A stretch of DNA of 64,000 nucleotides, from positions 90,759-154,758 of the forward strand of contig DYKN01000003.1 in assembly GCA_020722575.1 (NCBI GenBank), in the 5' to 3' direction. This document shows, piece by piece, positions 17,760-27,539 of this stretch (positions within the stretch are counted from its first letter, which is position 1; each line of letters begins with the position of its first letter). The notes under the pieces were generated by a model. The model was not told the DNA's origin. It saw only the letters and a program-made list of their open reading frames with translations, and did no database searches. The DNA is from Rikenella microfusus (GTDB lineage Bacteria; Bacteroidota; Bacteroidia; Bacteroidales; VadinHA17). The translations under genes were made by a program, and so were the position numbers.

Positions 17760-18623
17760 ATGAAAGTTAAGTTATTTTCACTTTTAACCGCAGCTTCATT
17801 GATTTTTGCAATTTCATGTCAGAAAGATTCCATACCACTCAGTCAGGATGATCTTAATCTGGCAGACGACGATGCGGTTGTTAATGTTGCTATGGACGAC
17901 ATTTTCAATACAGTTGATTATGCATCAGTGCTTCTGGATGATGCGCTTGGAAAGGGAGATACAAAGTCGGGTATGTATGTGCTTGGTGATTCATGCCCGT
18001 CAGTAACTGTTGATAATCTTACACCTGGAGTCTGGCCAAAGACCATAACAATTGACTATGGATCAGGTTGTTCAGGTTATTACGGAAGTACCCGTGCCGG
18101 AAAAATAATTATTACCGTTACAAATAAAAGAACGGTAACCGGGGCCAAAAGGACAGTGACCTTTGACAATTACTATTTCAACGGAATAAAAGTTGAAGGT
18201 ACAAAGGAACTGGAGAATATGGGTACAAACAATAACAATAATATTGTTATATCTGTTAAACTCACTGCAGGAAAGCTGATTCTCCCCGACGGTAAGACTA
18301 TTGAACGTGAAGTCACCCACCAGAGAGAATGGATTGCAGGCTGGCTTACAAGAAACATATGGGATGATGAATGTCTTATAACCGGGACAGCCAGTGGAAA
18401 GACTATTGAAGGGAAAACCTACAATAACACCATTACTACAGCTTTGCACTGGAAAAGAGTTTGCGAATTTTTTGTAAAAGGTGTTATCAGGATTGAGAAA
18501 GAAGGAATTGAGCCGTTCGAACTCGATTACGGTGACGGCGAGTGTGATGCAATTGCAACAATAAGTAGAGGCGATCAGAAAAAAGAGATAACCTTAAGGC
18601 ACCGGCACAGACTAATTCCATAG
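17760..18623 (+). CDS. lipoprotein of unknown function
   Basis: Begins with MKVKLFSLLTAASLIFAISC, a type II signal peptide with the lipidated Cys at residue 20 and the QKDS tail typical of Bacteroidota lipoproteins. The mature part starts with an acidic helix-like region and continues as a predicted beta-rich domain with a Cys-containing core (DSCPSVTVDNLTPGVWPKTI, YGSGCSG, WDDECLITGTASG, DGECDAIATISRG). I do not recognise a named family. It stands alone with its own strong ribosome-binding site and is followed by an intrinsic terminator. Confidence 0.72.
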   Translation: MKVKLFSLLTAASLIFAISCQKDSIPLSQDDLNLADDDAVVNVAMDDIFNTVDYASVLLDDALGKGDTKSGMYVLGDSCPSVTVDNLTPGVWPKTITIDYGSGCSGYYGSTRAGKIIITVTNKRTVTGAKRTVTFDNYYFNGIKVEGTKELENMGTNNNNNIVISVKLTAGKLILPDGKTIEREVTHQREWIAGWLTRNIWDDECLITGTASGKTIEGKTYNNTITTALHWKRVCEFFVKGVIRIEKEGIEPFELDYGDGECDAIATISRGDQKKEITLRHRHRLIP

Positions 18624-18693
18624 AGATCTTCATTTCAGGAGAGCCTGTTCAAGATAGTAGCTTATTACAATTCTCCTGATTATTAAAATGTTA

Positions 18694-18735
18694 AGCGCAG
18701 TGTGTAAATACTTTTCACACTGCGCTATCTTTTTG
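18694..18735 (+). terminator. intrinsic terminator after the 17760 lipoprotein gene
   Basis: A perfect 11-bp inverted repeat (18694-18704 with 18716-18726, 11-nt loop) followed by ATCTTTTT. It lies 70 bp after the lipoprotein stop and 52 bp beyond the clpX 3' end, between convergent genes, so it may serve both strands. Confidence 0.75.
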
Positions 18736-18777
18736 CTTAATGGTTCTTGGCGGTGATTTCTCCTGTATAATCTTCTC

Positions 18778-19998
18778 TTATGAGGCTTTAAGAACCTTCA
18801 TATCTATTTTTTCGAGTTTATGACGGGCGTAATCAGTGGTTATAGTAAGTTCCCTGTTGTCAGAAGATGGTAATTCGAACATGGCATCGAGCATAATTGC
18901 CTCGCAGATTGATCTCAGTCCCCTTGCGCCGAGTTTGAACTCGATTGCTTTGTCAACAATAAAATCAAGCACTTCATCAGTGAAAGAAAGGTCGATATTA
19001 TCCATTTTAAAGAGCTTGATATATTGTTTTGTAATTGCGTTTTTGGGTTCTGTTAGAATTGCTCTGAGGGCTTTGCGGTCAAGTGGGTGAAGATGAGTAA
19101 GTACTGGCAGACGACCGATAATTTCAGGAATAAGTCCATATGCCCTGAGGTCCTGTGGGGCAATATATTGTAAGAGATTATCTTTATCTATTACCTCCCT
19201 GTCCTTTGAGGCACGGTATCCAACTATTGTCGTGTTAAGCCGCTGTGCAATTTTTTTTTCAATTCCCTCGAAAGCTCCACCACATATGAATAGTATGTTT
19301 GTTGTATCAACCGGAATCATTTTTTGTTCAGGATGTTTTCTTCCACCCTGAGGAGGCACATTAACTATAGAACCTTCGAGAAGTTTGAGAAGACCCTGTT
19401 GAACACCTTCACCCGAAACATCCCGGGTTATTGATGGGTTATCCCCTTTCCGTGCGATTTTATCTATTTCATCAATAAAGACGATTCCTCTTTCGGCTGC
19501 TTTTACATCATAGTCAGCATTTTGAAGGAGGCGTGTAAGGAGGCTTTCCACATCTTCACCCACATAACCGGCCTCTGTGAGCACAGTGGCATCGACGATA
19601 GTGAATGGTACATGGAGCATGCGTGCTATAGTACGGGCAAGAAGAGTTTTTCCTGTACCTGTTTCACCTACAAGCAGGATATTTGATTTTTCAATTTCAA
19701 CATCATCTTTATCGGGTTTTTGCATCAGTCGCTTGTAATGGTTGTATACAGCTACCGAAATAATCTTTTTTGCCTTTTCCTGCCCGATTACATATTGATC
19801 GAGAAAAGCTTTTATCTCGGGGGGTTTAAGAAGGTTTATAGTCTCGAATTTCGAACTGGGCCTGGAACCCAATTCTTCGATCATAATGCTGTAAGCCTGT
19901 TCAATACAATGATCGCATATATGGCCTTCGAGCCCTGCAACAAGAATGTTTGCTTCTCGTTTTGTACGACCGCAAAAGGAGCAACGGTCCATCTTCAT
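18778..19998 (-). CDS. clpX: ATP-dependent Clp protease ATP-binding subunit ClpX
   Basis: AAA+ unfoldase that feeds proteins to ClpP. An N-terminal zinc-binding domain with four Cys (C6, C9, C28, C31) precedes the AAA+ module with Walker [12 protein letters not shown], Walker [12 protein letters not shown] and [12 protein letters not shown]. The ClpP-docking loop reads IVGY where E. coli has IGF; I believe this is normal for the phylum. The clpX ATG shares one base with the clpP stop codon (TAATG), implying translational coupling. A start two codons later is possible. Confidence 0.97.
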   Translation of the reverse strand: MKMDRCSFCGRTKREANILVAGLEGHICDHCIEQAYSIMIEELGSRPSSKFETINLLKPPEIKAFLDQYVIGQEKAKKIISVAVYNHYKRLMQKPDKDDVEIEKSNILLVGETGTGKTLLARTIARMLHVPFTIVDATVLTEAGYVGEDVESLLTRLLQNADYDVKAAERGIVFIDEIDKIARKGDNPSITRDVSGEGVQQGLLKLLEGSIVNVPPQGGRKHPEQKMIPVDTTNILFICGGAFEGIEKKIAQRLNTTIVGYRASKDREVIDKDNLLQYIAPQDLRAYGLIPEIIGRLPVLTHLHPLDRKALRAILTEPKNAITKQYIKLFKMDNIDLSFTDEVLDFIVDKAIEFKLGARGLRSICEAIMLDAMFELPSSDNRELTITTDYARHKLEKIDMKVLKAS

Positions 19999-20681
19999 TA
20001 TTTTATTTTTGTTTTTTGAAGGATCTCATCAATCATACCATAGTTCTTTGCCTCTTCTGCAGTCATCCAGTAATCCCTGTCGGCATCTTTTTCAACTTTT
20101 TCATAGGGGTTACCTGAATGCAGTGATATGATTTCATAAAGTTCCTTTTTTAGCTTCAGTATTTCCCTTACGGTTATTTCAATATCGGAAGCATGACCTT
20201 CGGCTCCGCCCATTGGCTGGTGAATCATTATACGAGAATGTTTCAGTGCTGATCTCTTTCCTTTTGTTCCGGCAGCCAGTAAAATAGCTCCCATAGATGC
20301 AGCCATACCGGTACAAATAGTGGCAATGTCAGCGGAAATATATTGCATCGTATCATATATACCAAGGCCGGCATGAACCGAACCTCCTGGTGTATTAAAA
20401 TAAATCTGAATGTCTTTGCCCGGGTCGGTGGAATCCAGATAAAGAAGCTGTGCCTCAATAATATTTGCAACGTAATCGTCAATAGGCAGCCCCAGAAAAA
20501 TTATCCTGTCCATCATCAGGCGGGAAAAAACATCCATCGTTGCTACATTAAGCTGCCTCTCCTCTATTATTGTGGGAGAGATATAGCTGTTGTTTGCAAT
20601 TGAAGTATAACGGTGGAGAGTAAGACTGCTTATCCCCATCCGGCTTCTTGCATATTTTTGGAAATCATCAATATAATCCAT
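19998..20681 (-). CDS. clpP: ATP-dependent Clp protease proteolytic subunit ClpP
   Basis: Serine peptidase that assembles into the barrel chamber of ClpXP. The catalytic serine is S129 in GMAASMG and the histidine is H154 in MIHQPMGG; the Asp follows in ADRDYWMTAEEAKNYGMID. The length of 227 residues includes a slightly extended N-terminus as in other Bacteroidota. It is followed by clpX with a 1-base overlap and preceded by tig, with a terminator and its own promoter in the 68-bp gap. Confidence 0.97.
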   Translation of the reverse strand: MDYIDDFQKYARSRMGISSLTLHRYTSIANNSYISPTIIEERQLNVATMDVFSRLMMDRIIFLGLPIDDYVANIIEAQLLYLDSTDPGKDIQIYFNTPGGSVHAGLGIYDTMQYISADIATICTGMAASMGAILLAAGTKGKRSALKHSRIMIHQPMGGAEGHASDIEITVREILKLKKELYEIISLHSGNPYEKVEKDADRDYWMTAEEAKNYGMIDEILQKTKIK

Positions 20682-20706
20682 TGCTACAATCGTTTTGTTT
20701 ATTTTA

Positions 20707-20739
20707 CAAAGATACTAAAAAGAGCAGCGGCGCTGCAAA
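20707..20739 (-). promoter_or_regulatory. clpP-clpX promoter (TTTG, 21 bp, TATCTTTG; minus strand)
   Basis: Minus-strand TATCTTTG at 20707-20714 and TTTG at 20736-20739 with a 21-bp spacer. The spacer is almost entirely occupied by the tig terminator hairpin. Confidence 0.6.
20716..20736 (-). terminator. tig terminator embedded in the clpP promoter spacer (minus strand)
   Basis: Minus strand GCAGC-GCC-GCTGC (20724-20736) followed by TCTTTTT. It lies 13 bp after the tig stop codon and its T-tract ends next to the clpP -7 box. Confidence 0.65.
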
Positions 20740-20749
20740 ATATTGATAA

Positions 20750-22096
20750 TTATTTAAAAAGATTATCAAACTCTTCAAGGCTAACTTTTTTAGCATCAAG
20801 AGTTACCATCTCCTTCAGAGTGTCAAGTGCCTTTTTCTCATACAGACGATTCATTATCTTTCTTGTTTCGTCTTCATTTTTTTTGAGCATATCAAGTGCA
20901 AAGTTTGAAACCTGCTCATCGGTTACATAAAAAATCCCATATTGATGAAACTTATACCTGGTGGCTTCTTCCGCTTCCTTTATTACCTCCTCTTCGGTAA
21001 TTTTTATTTGGTTGTCGCGTATTATCTTCTTTATAATCAACTGCCATCTCAAATCGTCCAGAAAATTTCCAAAATATTTATCTATTTGTTCTTCTTCCGG
21101 GTTTTCTTGATTTTTTAACATCCATTTTTTAAGAAAGGTTTCAGGCAGATCAAATTTTACTCTGTCAAGGACATATTTTTTAAGGTCCAGGCTCAGTTTA
21201 AAATTGCTCTCTTCATTTAGATTTGCAGAAATTTCCTCTTCCACCTTTGCGATGAACTCCTCTTCGCTTTTAACAACATCCTTGCCGTAAACCATGTCGA
21301 ATAGCTCCTGGTTAAGTTCTGCTGAAACGAATCGCTGTATTTGCTCTATGGTGAAACGGAAATCTCCCTCAATTTTTTCGGCTTTTTCTTTAGTAATTTT
21401 CAGGAGGCCTGCAATTTCAGAATTATTAGGGATTGCCTTCTTGATATCAAAAATCACGGCATCTCCAACCTTTTTACCTGTAAACTCCTTTTTTATTTCC
21501 TTATCATCAATAACATTGATTGCAATAGTAACGCCTTCAGCTCTGACAGGCGTATCAGAAGAATCAACTTTAACCTGCTCAATAATACCCTTCAAAATAT
21601 CTGACTCACCTGAAATATCAACAGTAATAAAATTACCATACCTCCGTTTGTAATTTTCGATATATTCATTTCTGATTTTCTCATCGGGGGTAATTTCATA
21701 AAAAGGTACTTTATTTTTCTTGCTTAGTTTAATCTCGAATTCAGGTTCAATGCCAAGTTCAAATTTAAACTCAAATTTCTCCTGCCTTTCGAAATCAATT
21801 TTTTCATCAGAATTTTCAATTGGTATGGGCTCACCCATATTGGTTATACTATTCTCCGTCAAGTAGTTTGTGATGCTTTCGGAAACCAGTTTATTTATTT
21901 CATCGGCTTTTGCAGCGGTGCCAAACATTTTTCTTATAATTCCAATTGGTACCATTCCAGGACGGAATCCTTTAAGGTTCGCTTTTTTTCTGTAGTCGCG
22001 CAACACTTTCTCTACTTTCTCCTCGTAGTCTGCTTTTTCTACTTCAACCTTCAGAATAATACTAAGGTTGTCAATGTTCTCTCTGGAAATATTCAT
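20750..22096 (-). CDS. tig: trigger factor (ribosome-associated chaperone/PPIase)
   Basis: Binds the ribosomal exit tunnel and shields nascent chains. The ribosome-binding signature GFRPGMVP lies near residue 40 in the N-terminal domain. A diverged PPIase-like middle follows and then the long helical arms. Length of 448 residues is typical. It lies just downstream of tRNA-Leu on the same strand, 53 bp away, with no separate TAnnTTTG box in between, so it may be read from the tRNA promoter. The order tig-clpP-clpX is widely conserved. Confidence 0.95.
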   Translation of the reverse strand: MNISRENIDNLSIILKVEVEKADYEEKVEKVLRDYRKKANLKGFRPGMVPIGIIRKMFGTAAKADEINKLVSESITNYLTENSITNMGEPIPIENSDEKIDFERQEKFEFKFELGIEPEFEIKLSKKNKVPFYEITPDEKIRNEYIENYKRRYGNFITVDISGESDILKGIIEQVKVDSSDTPVRAEGVTIAINVIDDKEIKKEFTGKKVGDAVIFDIKKAIPNNSEIAGLLKITKEKAEKIEGDFRFTIEQIQRFVSAELNQELFDMVYGKDVVKSEEEFIAKVEEEISANLNEESNFKLSLDLKKYVLDRVKFDLPETFLKKWMLKNQENPEEEQIDKYFGNFLDDLRWQLIIKKIIRDNQIKITEEEVIKEAEEATRYKFHQYGIFYVTDEQVSNFALDMLKKNEDETRKIMNRLYEKKALDTLKEMVTLDAKKVSLEEFDNLFK

Positions 22097-22149
22097 TCAG
22101 GATATAATTAAAATTAATTCAGAAATAATTTAATTTTGATCTAACTATG

Positions 22150-22232
22150 TGCGGATGAAGGGACTCGAACCCTTACGTCACGAAGACACAAGATCCTAAA
22201 TCTTGCTCGGCTACCAATTACGACACATCCGC
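22150..22232 (-). tRNA. tRNA-Leu (anticodon UAG)
   Basis: Read on the minus strand, the 83-nt gene has a 7-bp acceptor stem (GCGGATG/CATCCGC), discriminator A, anticodon arm CAAGA-TTTAGGA-TCTTG giving anticodon UAG (reads CUA), a long class II variable arm, and the T-arm GGGTTCGAGTCCC. CCA is not encoded (the discriminator is followed by CAT). Confidence 0.93.
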
Positions 22233-22243
22233 AAAAATCCCGG

Positions 22244-22274
22244 CAAAGGTACTTAAAAAAATTTTTTATACAAA
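22244..22274 (-). promoter_or_regulatory. tRNA-Leu promoter (TTTG, 19 bp, TACCTTTG; minus strand)
   Basis: Minus-strand TACCTTTG at 22244-22251 and TTTG at 22271-22274, spacer exactly 19 bp. Predicted start near 22238, six bases before the mature tRNA 5' end. One of the best consensus promoters in the window. Confidence 0.7.
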
Positions 22275-22282
22275 GTTGTTTT

Positions 22283-23008
22283 TCAGCGACGGAGTTCGAA
22301 ATTTTTTCCGAGATAAACTTTTCTTACCTGTTCATCTTCTGCAAGTTCAGCGGAGGTTCCTGATTTAAGTATTCGACCTTCAAACAGTAGATATGATCGG
22401 TCGGTAATAGAGAGAGTTTCGTGGACGTTATGGTCGGTAATCAAGATGCCGATATTTTTATTTTTAAGATGAGCAACAATACTCTGAATATCTTCAACTG
22501 CTATTGGGTCGATACCTGCAAAGGGTTCATCGAGAAGTATAAATCTGGGCTTAAGTGAGAGAGCACGAGCTATTTCAGTCCTCCTGCGTTCACCTCCGGA
22601 GAGTTGAATACCCTTGTTTTTTCTGATTTTCATCAAACCAAACTCATCGAGCATCTGTTCAAGCCTTTCTTCCTGCTCTTCCTTACTAAATTCCGAAAGC
22701 TCAAGTACAGCTCTGATGTTATCTTCTACAGAAAGATTTCTGAATATAGAAGGTTCCTGCGAAAGATATCCTATTCCCTTCCGTGCTCTTTTATACACCG
22801 GTAACGGAGTAATATCTTCATTATCAAGAAATACTTTTCCCTCATTTGGTTTGATAAGTCCTACAATCATGTAAAAGGTGGTTGTTTTCCCGGCACCGTT
22901 TGGCCCCAGCAGTCCAACAATCTCTCCCTGCTCAACCTCAACCGACACATTGTTTACCACTTTACGGTTGCGGTATTTTTTTACAAGATCCCGGGTATAC
23001 AGTTTCAT
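22283..23008 (-). CDS. lptB: LPS export ABC transporter ATPase LptB
   Basis: ATPase that powers lipopolysaccharide extraction from the inner membrane through LptFG. Walker A is GPNGAGKTT near residue 38, the ABC signature LSGGERRR near 138, and Walker [14 protein letters not shown]. The 241-residue length and the [19 protein letters not shown] wording are typical LptB. It starts 11 bp after tatC in the same direction, and its stop codon directly precedes the tRNA-Leu promoter. Confidence 0.94.
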   Translation of the reverse strand: MKLYTRDLVKKYRNRKVVNNVSVEVEQGEIVGLLGPNGAGKTTTFYMIVGLIKPNEGKVFLDNEDITPLPVYKRARKGIGYLSQEPSIFRNLSVEDNIRAVLELSEFSKEEQEERLEQMLDEFGLMKIRKNKGIQLSGGERRRTEIARALSLKPRFILLDEPFAGIDPIAVEDIQSIVAHLKNKNIGILITDHNVHETLSITDRSYLLFEGRILKSGTSAELAEDEQVRKVYLGKNFELRR

Positions 23009-23019
23009 AGTTTAATCCA

Positions 23020-23904
23020 TTACAATGACTGTTTGGTCAGGTTTGTTTCTTCATTACCTTTCATAAAATCTTCATGCTCTCTCTGTTTCCTTTTATATAC
23101 AGCTTTTGAAATTAGAATACCAATTTCATAAAGTCCCATAAGAGGAAGGGATACAAGTATCTGAGAGAAAATATCAGGTGGAGTAATGATAGCTGCCAGA
23201 ATTAAAAGAACGACAATGGAATGTTTTCTGTACTTGATCATGAAAGAAGGCGTAATTACACCTATCTGTGTAAGAAATAAGGCAATAAGCGGGAACTCGA
23301 AGATCAACCCACTTGCAAGTACCACTGAAGATATTGTCCCAATATATGACCTGATATAAATCTGGTTAACTACCTGGTCGCTTATTCTATACGATCCCAG
23401 AAAATGAATTGAGAGTGGGACAATTATAAAATAGCCAAAGATAACTCCCAGAAAAAAAAGGAAGCCTGCAATTCCTGCTGCACCTCTGGCATATTTTCTC
23501 TCATGCGGATAGAGTGCAGGTTTTATAAATCTCCAGAACTCCCAGAAAACATAAGGCATAGCAATAATCAATCCTGCCACTATCGAAACTGCAAAATGAG
23601 TAGTAAGCTGCCCCGACATTTTTATACTTATCAATTCAAAAGGCTTGGTATTGATACACAGCAGGTCGGTATTAAGAAAATGACCTATTTTACATAATGT
23701 TCTGTTAGTAAAAAAGTCAGGGTTTTTTGGTGCTAAAATAATATTATTAAAAATAAAATTTTTCTGAGTAAATGCCAGAACGGTAAAAATTACAATTGAT
23801 GATATTGAACGTATAATATGCCATCTTAATTCTTCAAGGTGCTCAAGAAATGACATTTCCTTCTCTCCATCAGCATTTTTCCATTTTCTCTTCCTGAATC
23901 CCAT
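23020..23904 (-). CDS. tatC: Sec-independent protein translocase subunit TatC
   Basis: Core membrane subunit of the Tat pathway, which recognises twin-arginine signal peptides. The cytoplasmic N-terminus contains the signature MSFLEHLEELRWHIIRS followed by six membrane helices. An extended periplasmic loop with two Cys (LCKIGHFLNTDLLCINTK) separates the first two helices, as in other Bacteroidota. I prefer the ATG at 23904 (MGFRKRKWKN); the frame extends to 24000, but those residues are unlike the family. An even shorter start at 23856 is possible. No TatA gene is nearby. lptB follows after 11 bp. Confidence 0.93.
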   Translation of the reverse strand: MGFRKRKWKNADGEKEMSFLEHLEELRWHIIRSISSIVIFTVLAFTQKNFIFNNIILAPKNPDFFTNRTLCKIGHFLNTDLLCINTKPFELISIKMSGQLTTHFAVSIVAGLIIAMPYVFWEFWRFIKPALYPHERKYARGAAGIAGFLFFLGVIFGYFIIVPLSIHFLGSYRISDQVVNQIYIRSYIGTISSVVLASGLIFEFPLIALFLTQIGVITPSFMIKYRKHSIVVLLILAAIITPPDIFSQILVSLPLMGLYEIGILISKAVYKRKQREHEDFMKGNEETNLTKQSL

Positions 23905-24201
23905 AACAAGTAAAATAAGGTTGTAAAGATGATAAAACTTATTTTTCAAAACAATAGTATATTTGTATCCCTTTTTCTGGACCAGTATGTCTACTGGCAT
24001 ACATGTCCATTTTCCTCAATATGTGCCAGTTAAAGACTCTAAAATTGGGGAATTTTAAAAATTTTTACACTGGAAATTCTGAAATAAAAAGGATAGAAGG
24101 CACTATACGAGGAGTAATAAAAATATTTTCAACAGGTAGAGCCAATATAAAAATTTATATTAACTTTAATATAATAAATATATAGAAGGAAAAGATTAAA
24201 A

Positions 24202-26394
24202 ATGGGAAAGATTCCGGAAGACAAAGTTATTCATGATTATTTGAAGAAGTATTTTGGTTTTGACACCTTCAAGGGGTTGCAGGAACCTATAATAAAAAAT
24301 GTGCTTGCAGGCAGAGATACATTTGTACTTATGCCAACAGGCGGAGGTAAGTCACTATGTTACCAGCTTCCTGCAGTTATGCTAGAAGGCACGGCTATCG
24401 TTATCTCACCCCTGATTGCGCTCATGAAAAATCAGGTTGATGCGATGAGAAACTTCGCAACCGAAGATGAGGTAGCTCATTTTCTTAATTCCTCGCTGAC
24501 AAAATCGGAAATTACAAAAGTAAAAAATGATGTCCTTAAAGGAGATACAAAATTATTATATGTTGCTCCTGAATCTCTGACAAAGGATGAGAATATTGAG
24601 TTTCTTAGAAATATTAAAGTTTCATTCTATGCCGTTGATGAGGCACATTGTATTTCGGAATGGGGGCACGATTTCAGACCTGAGTACAGAAGAATACGAC
24701 CCATTATCGACACAATTGGAAGATCACCAATTATAGCACTTACAGCCACGGCTACTCCAAAGGTTCAGCACGATATTCAAAAGAACCTCGGGATTCTTGA
24801 AGCCGAAGTATTCAAATCTTCCTTCAACCGTCCAAATTTGTATTATGAAGTAAGGTCAAAGGTAGATGCTACCAAGGAGATAATTAGATACATAAAAAAT
24901 AACCCGGGAAAATCGGGAATAATTTATTGCCTTAGCAGGAAAAAAGTGGAAGAGCTGGCAGAGACACTGAAAGTAAATGGTATAAGGGCATTACCATATC
25001 ATGCCGGGCTTGATACTGCTACACGCACCGCAAATCAGGATAAATTTTTGATGGAGGAAGCAGATGTAATTGTTGCAACAATTGCTTTCGGAATGGGTAT
25101 TGATAAACCCGACATAAGATATGTGATCCATTATGATATTCCCAAAAGCCTTGAAGGGTATTATCAGGAGACAGGCCGTGCAGGAAGAGACGGAGGAGAA
25201 GGAAGGTGCATAGCTTATTATAGTTACAACGATATTCAGAAACTTGAGAAATTCATGCAGGGAAAACCTGTTGCAGAACAGGAGATAGGCAAACAGCTCC
25301 TGCTTGAAGTGGTATCGTATGCTGAGTCGTCAGTATGTCGGCGTAAGACACTGCTTCATTATTTTGGTGAGGAATATGAACGCGAAAACTGTGAAGCCTG
25401 TGACAACTGTCTTCATCCTAAAATTCAATTTGAAGGAAGTGAATATGTGGTTACCGTTCTTGAAGCCGTTCTGGCTGTCAAGGAAAAATTCAAAGCCGAT
25501 CATATTGCCAATATTCTAGCAGGTAAAGCCACCTCGGCAATAAAATCATATAAGCATCACAAACTCGATATTTTCGGTGCAGGAGAAGAAAAAGACGAGA
25601 AATTCTGGAATATGGTTATAAGGCAGGCACTGATTGCCAAACTTCTAACAAAAGACATTGAAAATTATGGTCTTCTAAAGCTTACACCCAAAGGCAAAGA
25701 ATTCCTTGAGAACCCCACTGAATTCATGCTGGTAGAAGACCATGATTACAGCGATGCCGAGGAAGAAGAGGGCGGTGGTTTCGGCGCCAAAACCGCAACT
25801 GTCGACGAAGAACTCTTCAGCATTTTGAAAGACCTGAGAAAAAAGATATCAAAACAAAAAAATGTCCCTCCCTTTGTAATCTTCCAGGACCCCTCCCTTG
25901 AAGAGATGGCAATACAGTATCCCATCACCCTTGAGGAACTTCAGAATATATCGGGCGTTGGAGCAGGCAAGGCCCAGAGATATGGGAAAGAATTTATAGA
26001 GGTCATCAAAAAATATGTGGAAGAGAAAGAAATCATCAGGCCCCTGGATATGGTGGTCAAATCGGTTGTAAACAAGTCGGGAATTAAAGTTTATATAATC
26101 CAGAGTATCGACATGAAAAGGCCTCTTGAAGATATTGCTGAAGCAAAAGGGCTCGAAATGGATGAACTGCTATCGGAAATTGAAGCAATAGTCAATTCAG
26201 GGACAAGAATTAACCTCGATTATTATATCAACATGGTGATGGATGATGAAAAACAACAGGAGATCTATTCATATTTCAGGGAAGAAGCTGAAAGTGACTC
26301 ACTGGAAGATGCGATAAATGCACTTGGAAACGAGTTTGAAGAAGAAGAAATAAGGCTTATGCGAATCAAGTTCCTCTCCGAAATGGGTAATTAA
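24202..26394 (+). CDS. recQ: ATP-dependent DNA helicase RecQ
   Basis: 3'-5' DNA helicase of recombination and fork repair. Walker A MPTGGGKS has its Lys at residue 50; DEAH with CISEWGHDFRPEY lies near 146; helicase motif VI is QETGRAGRDG. The RecQ zinc site is formed by CRRKTLLHYFGE and CEACDNC near 375-400. A winged-helix RQC domain, an HRDC domain (about 540-615) and a C-terminal helix-turn-helix module (about 630-690) follow. The acidic EEEGGG stretch near 515 is a linker. Its stop codon directly abuts that of the GT2 gene on the other strand. Confidence 0.95.
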   Translation: MGKIPEDKVIHDYLKKYFGFDTFKGLQEPIIKNVLAGRDTFVLMPTGGGKSLCYQLPAVMLEGTAIVISPLIALMKNQVDAMRNFATEDEVAHFLNSSLTKSEITKVKNDVLKGDTKLLYVAPESLTKDENIEFLRNIKVSFYAVDEAHCISEWGHDFRPEYRRIRPIIDTIGRSPIIALTATATPKVQHDIQKNLGILEAEVFKSSFNRPNLYYEVRSKVDATKEIIRYIKNNPGKSGIIYCLSRKKVEELAETLKVNGIRALPYHAGLDTATRTANQDKFLMEEADVIVATIAFGMGIDKPDIRYVIHYDIPKSLEGYYQETGRAGRDGGEGRCIAYYSYNDIQKLEKFMQGKPVAEQEIGKQLLLEVVSYAESSVCRRKTLLHYFGEEYERENCEACDNCLHPKIQFEGSEYVVTVLEAVLAVKEKFKADHIANILAGKATSAIKSYKHHKLDIFGAGEEKDEKFWNMVIRQALIAKLLTKDIENYGLLKLTPKGKEFLENPTEFMLVEDHDYSDAEEEEGGGFGAKTATVDEELFSILKDLRKKISKQKNVPPFVIFQDPSLEEMAIQYPITLEELQNISGVGAGKAQRYGKEFIEVIKKYVEEKEIIRPLDMVVKSVVNKSGIKVYIIQSIDMKRPLEDIAEAKGLEMDELLSEIEAIVNSGTRINLDYYINMVMDDEKQQEIYSYFREEAESDSLEDAINALGNEFEEEEIRLMRIKFLSEMGN

Positions 26395-27486
26395 TTATTT
26401 TTTCCAGCCCTGCTGGCCCGGGAGAAGAAAAAAGAGTATCCCAACTCCATAAAAAGGATAAAGTAACTGAAGAGGAATAATCAGACCTGTGAATGGTTTC
26501 TGTCCGTAAAAGCGCCCCATTTTATGAATTAACGGAATGTCGGCAACATTTTTCAAAATAAAACATACAAGAAACATCGGCAGGAACCTTAAATCAAATA
26601 AAGATGCTACAGTCAAAAACCCGAGGGCAAAAACTGTGGTAAAAACTGTTACCGATAAGAGAATTGTTAATATATCCCTGTATGCTCCTGCTTTGGAAAT
26701 CCACCTTGCCCTCTGCCTCAAAAGTTTATAAAGCGAGCCGGCTGCAGGAGTAACAACCATACCATCAGAGGCTGATAACCACACTATCTTATTGTTTAAA
26801 TGTGATTTAACAGCATGAAGGAGGAACACATCATCGCCTGAAGGAATTTTCTCATAAATCTGTCCATAGTATTTGAGAAACAATTCTCTTTTGATCCCGA
26901 GGTTTGCGCCATTGCATAGCACAGCCTTCCCTGCCTGCGCCAGACCGGCGGTTATACCCTGCAGTCCAAGCCATTCTGCCTGCTGAAAAATATTAAACAA
27001 TCCCTTACCACAATCAAGCTTCACAGGACCAATTATCATTGAAGGCTTCTCAGCTTCATAAATGGTGGAAAATGAAGATAGCCATGATGGCAATGGTCGA
27101 CAATCAGCGTCGGTTGTTATTATCAGTTCTGCAGAAGAAGCCTCAACACCCGCAAGTATGGCCTGTTTTTTACCTGTTCCTTTGTTCCTTAGCACCCTGT
27201 ATCTTTCAATCCCCGTGAAATCTGATGCAACTTCAAATGTTGCATCGGTGGAATTATCATCCACAACAATCACTTCAAAACTTCCTGAAGGATAATTCTG
27301 TACTGCAATTGATTCCAGAATATGCGTAATATTCTCTTCTTCATTCCGACAGGGAATAATTACAGCAATATCTGTTTGGTTTCCCGATTTGCTTGCAGTA
27401 AATTTTTCTGAAGGGATGTTTTTTAATGCAATAATGAAGAATGCAAGATAAAGCAGAAACGGTATAATCAGAAGCCATGCCATCAT
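26395..27486 (-). CDS. membrane glycosyltransferase, family 2
   Basis: A 363-residue inner-membrane enzyme. After one N-terminal membrane helix comes a GT-A domain with VIIPCRNEEENI, VVDDNSTD, TTDADCR (the metal-binding DxD equivalent), and QRARW, the processive-type Q..RW motif, near residue 258. Two or three membrane helices close the protein. The layout fits enzymes that make cell-surface polysaccharide or glycolipid; the acceptor cannot be told. It lies 53 bp downstream of carB in the same direction. Confidence 0.85.
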   Translation of the reverse strand: MMAWLLIIPFLLYLAFFIIALKNIPSEKFTASKSGNQTDIAVIIPCRNEEENITHILESIAVQNYPSGSFEVIVVDDNSTDATFEVASDFTGIERYRVLRNKGTGKKQAILAGVEASSAELIITTDADCRPLPSWLSSFSTIYEAEKPSMIIGPVKLDCGKGLFNIFQQAEWLGLQGITAGLAQAGKAVLCNGANLGIKRELFLKYYGQIYEKIPSGDDVFLLHAVKSHLNNKIVWLSASDGMVVTPAAGSLYKLLRQRARWISKAGAYRDILTILLSVTVFTTVFALGFLTVASLFDLRFLPMFLVCFILKNVADIPLIHKMGRFYGQKPFTGLIIPLQLLYPFYGVGILFFLLPGQQGWKK

Positions 27487-27539
27487 TTATCATGAAGCCA
27501 TTCGTAGAAAAAACAGTGCCCGGTTATCATTCGAAGAGC

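Noticed and set aside
24003..24185. 60-codon frame in the 200-bp region between tatC and recQ
   Set aside because: Composition is that of A+T-rich noncoding DNA, and there is no motif or good start signal. A TATATTTG at 23958 may be a distant recQ promoter but is too far to assign.
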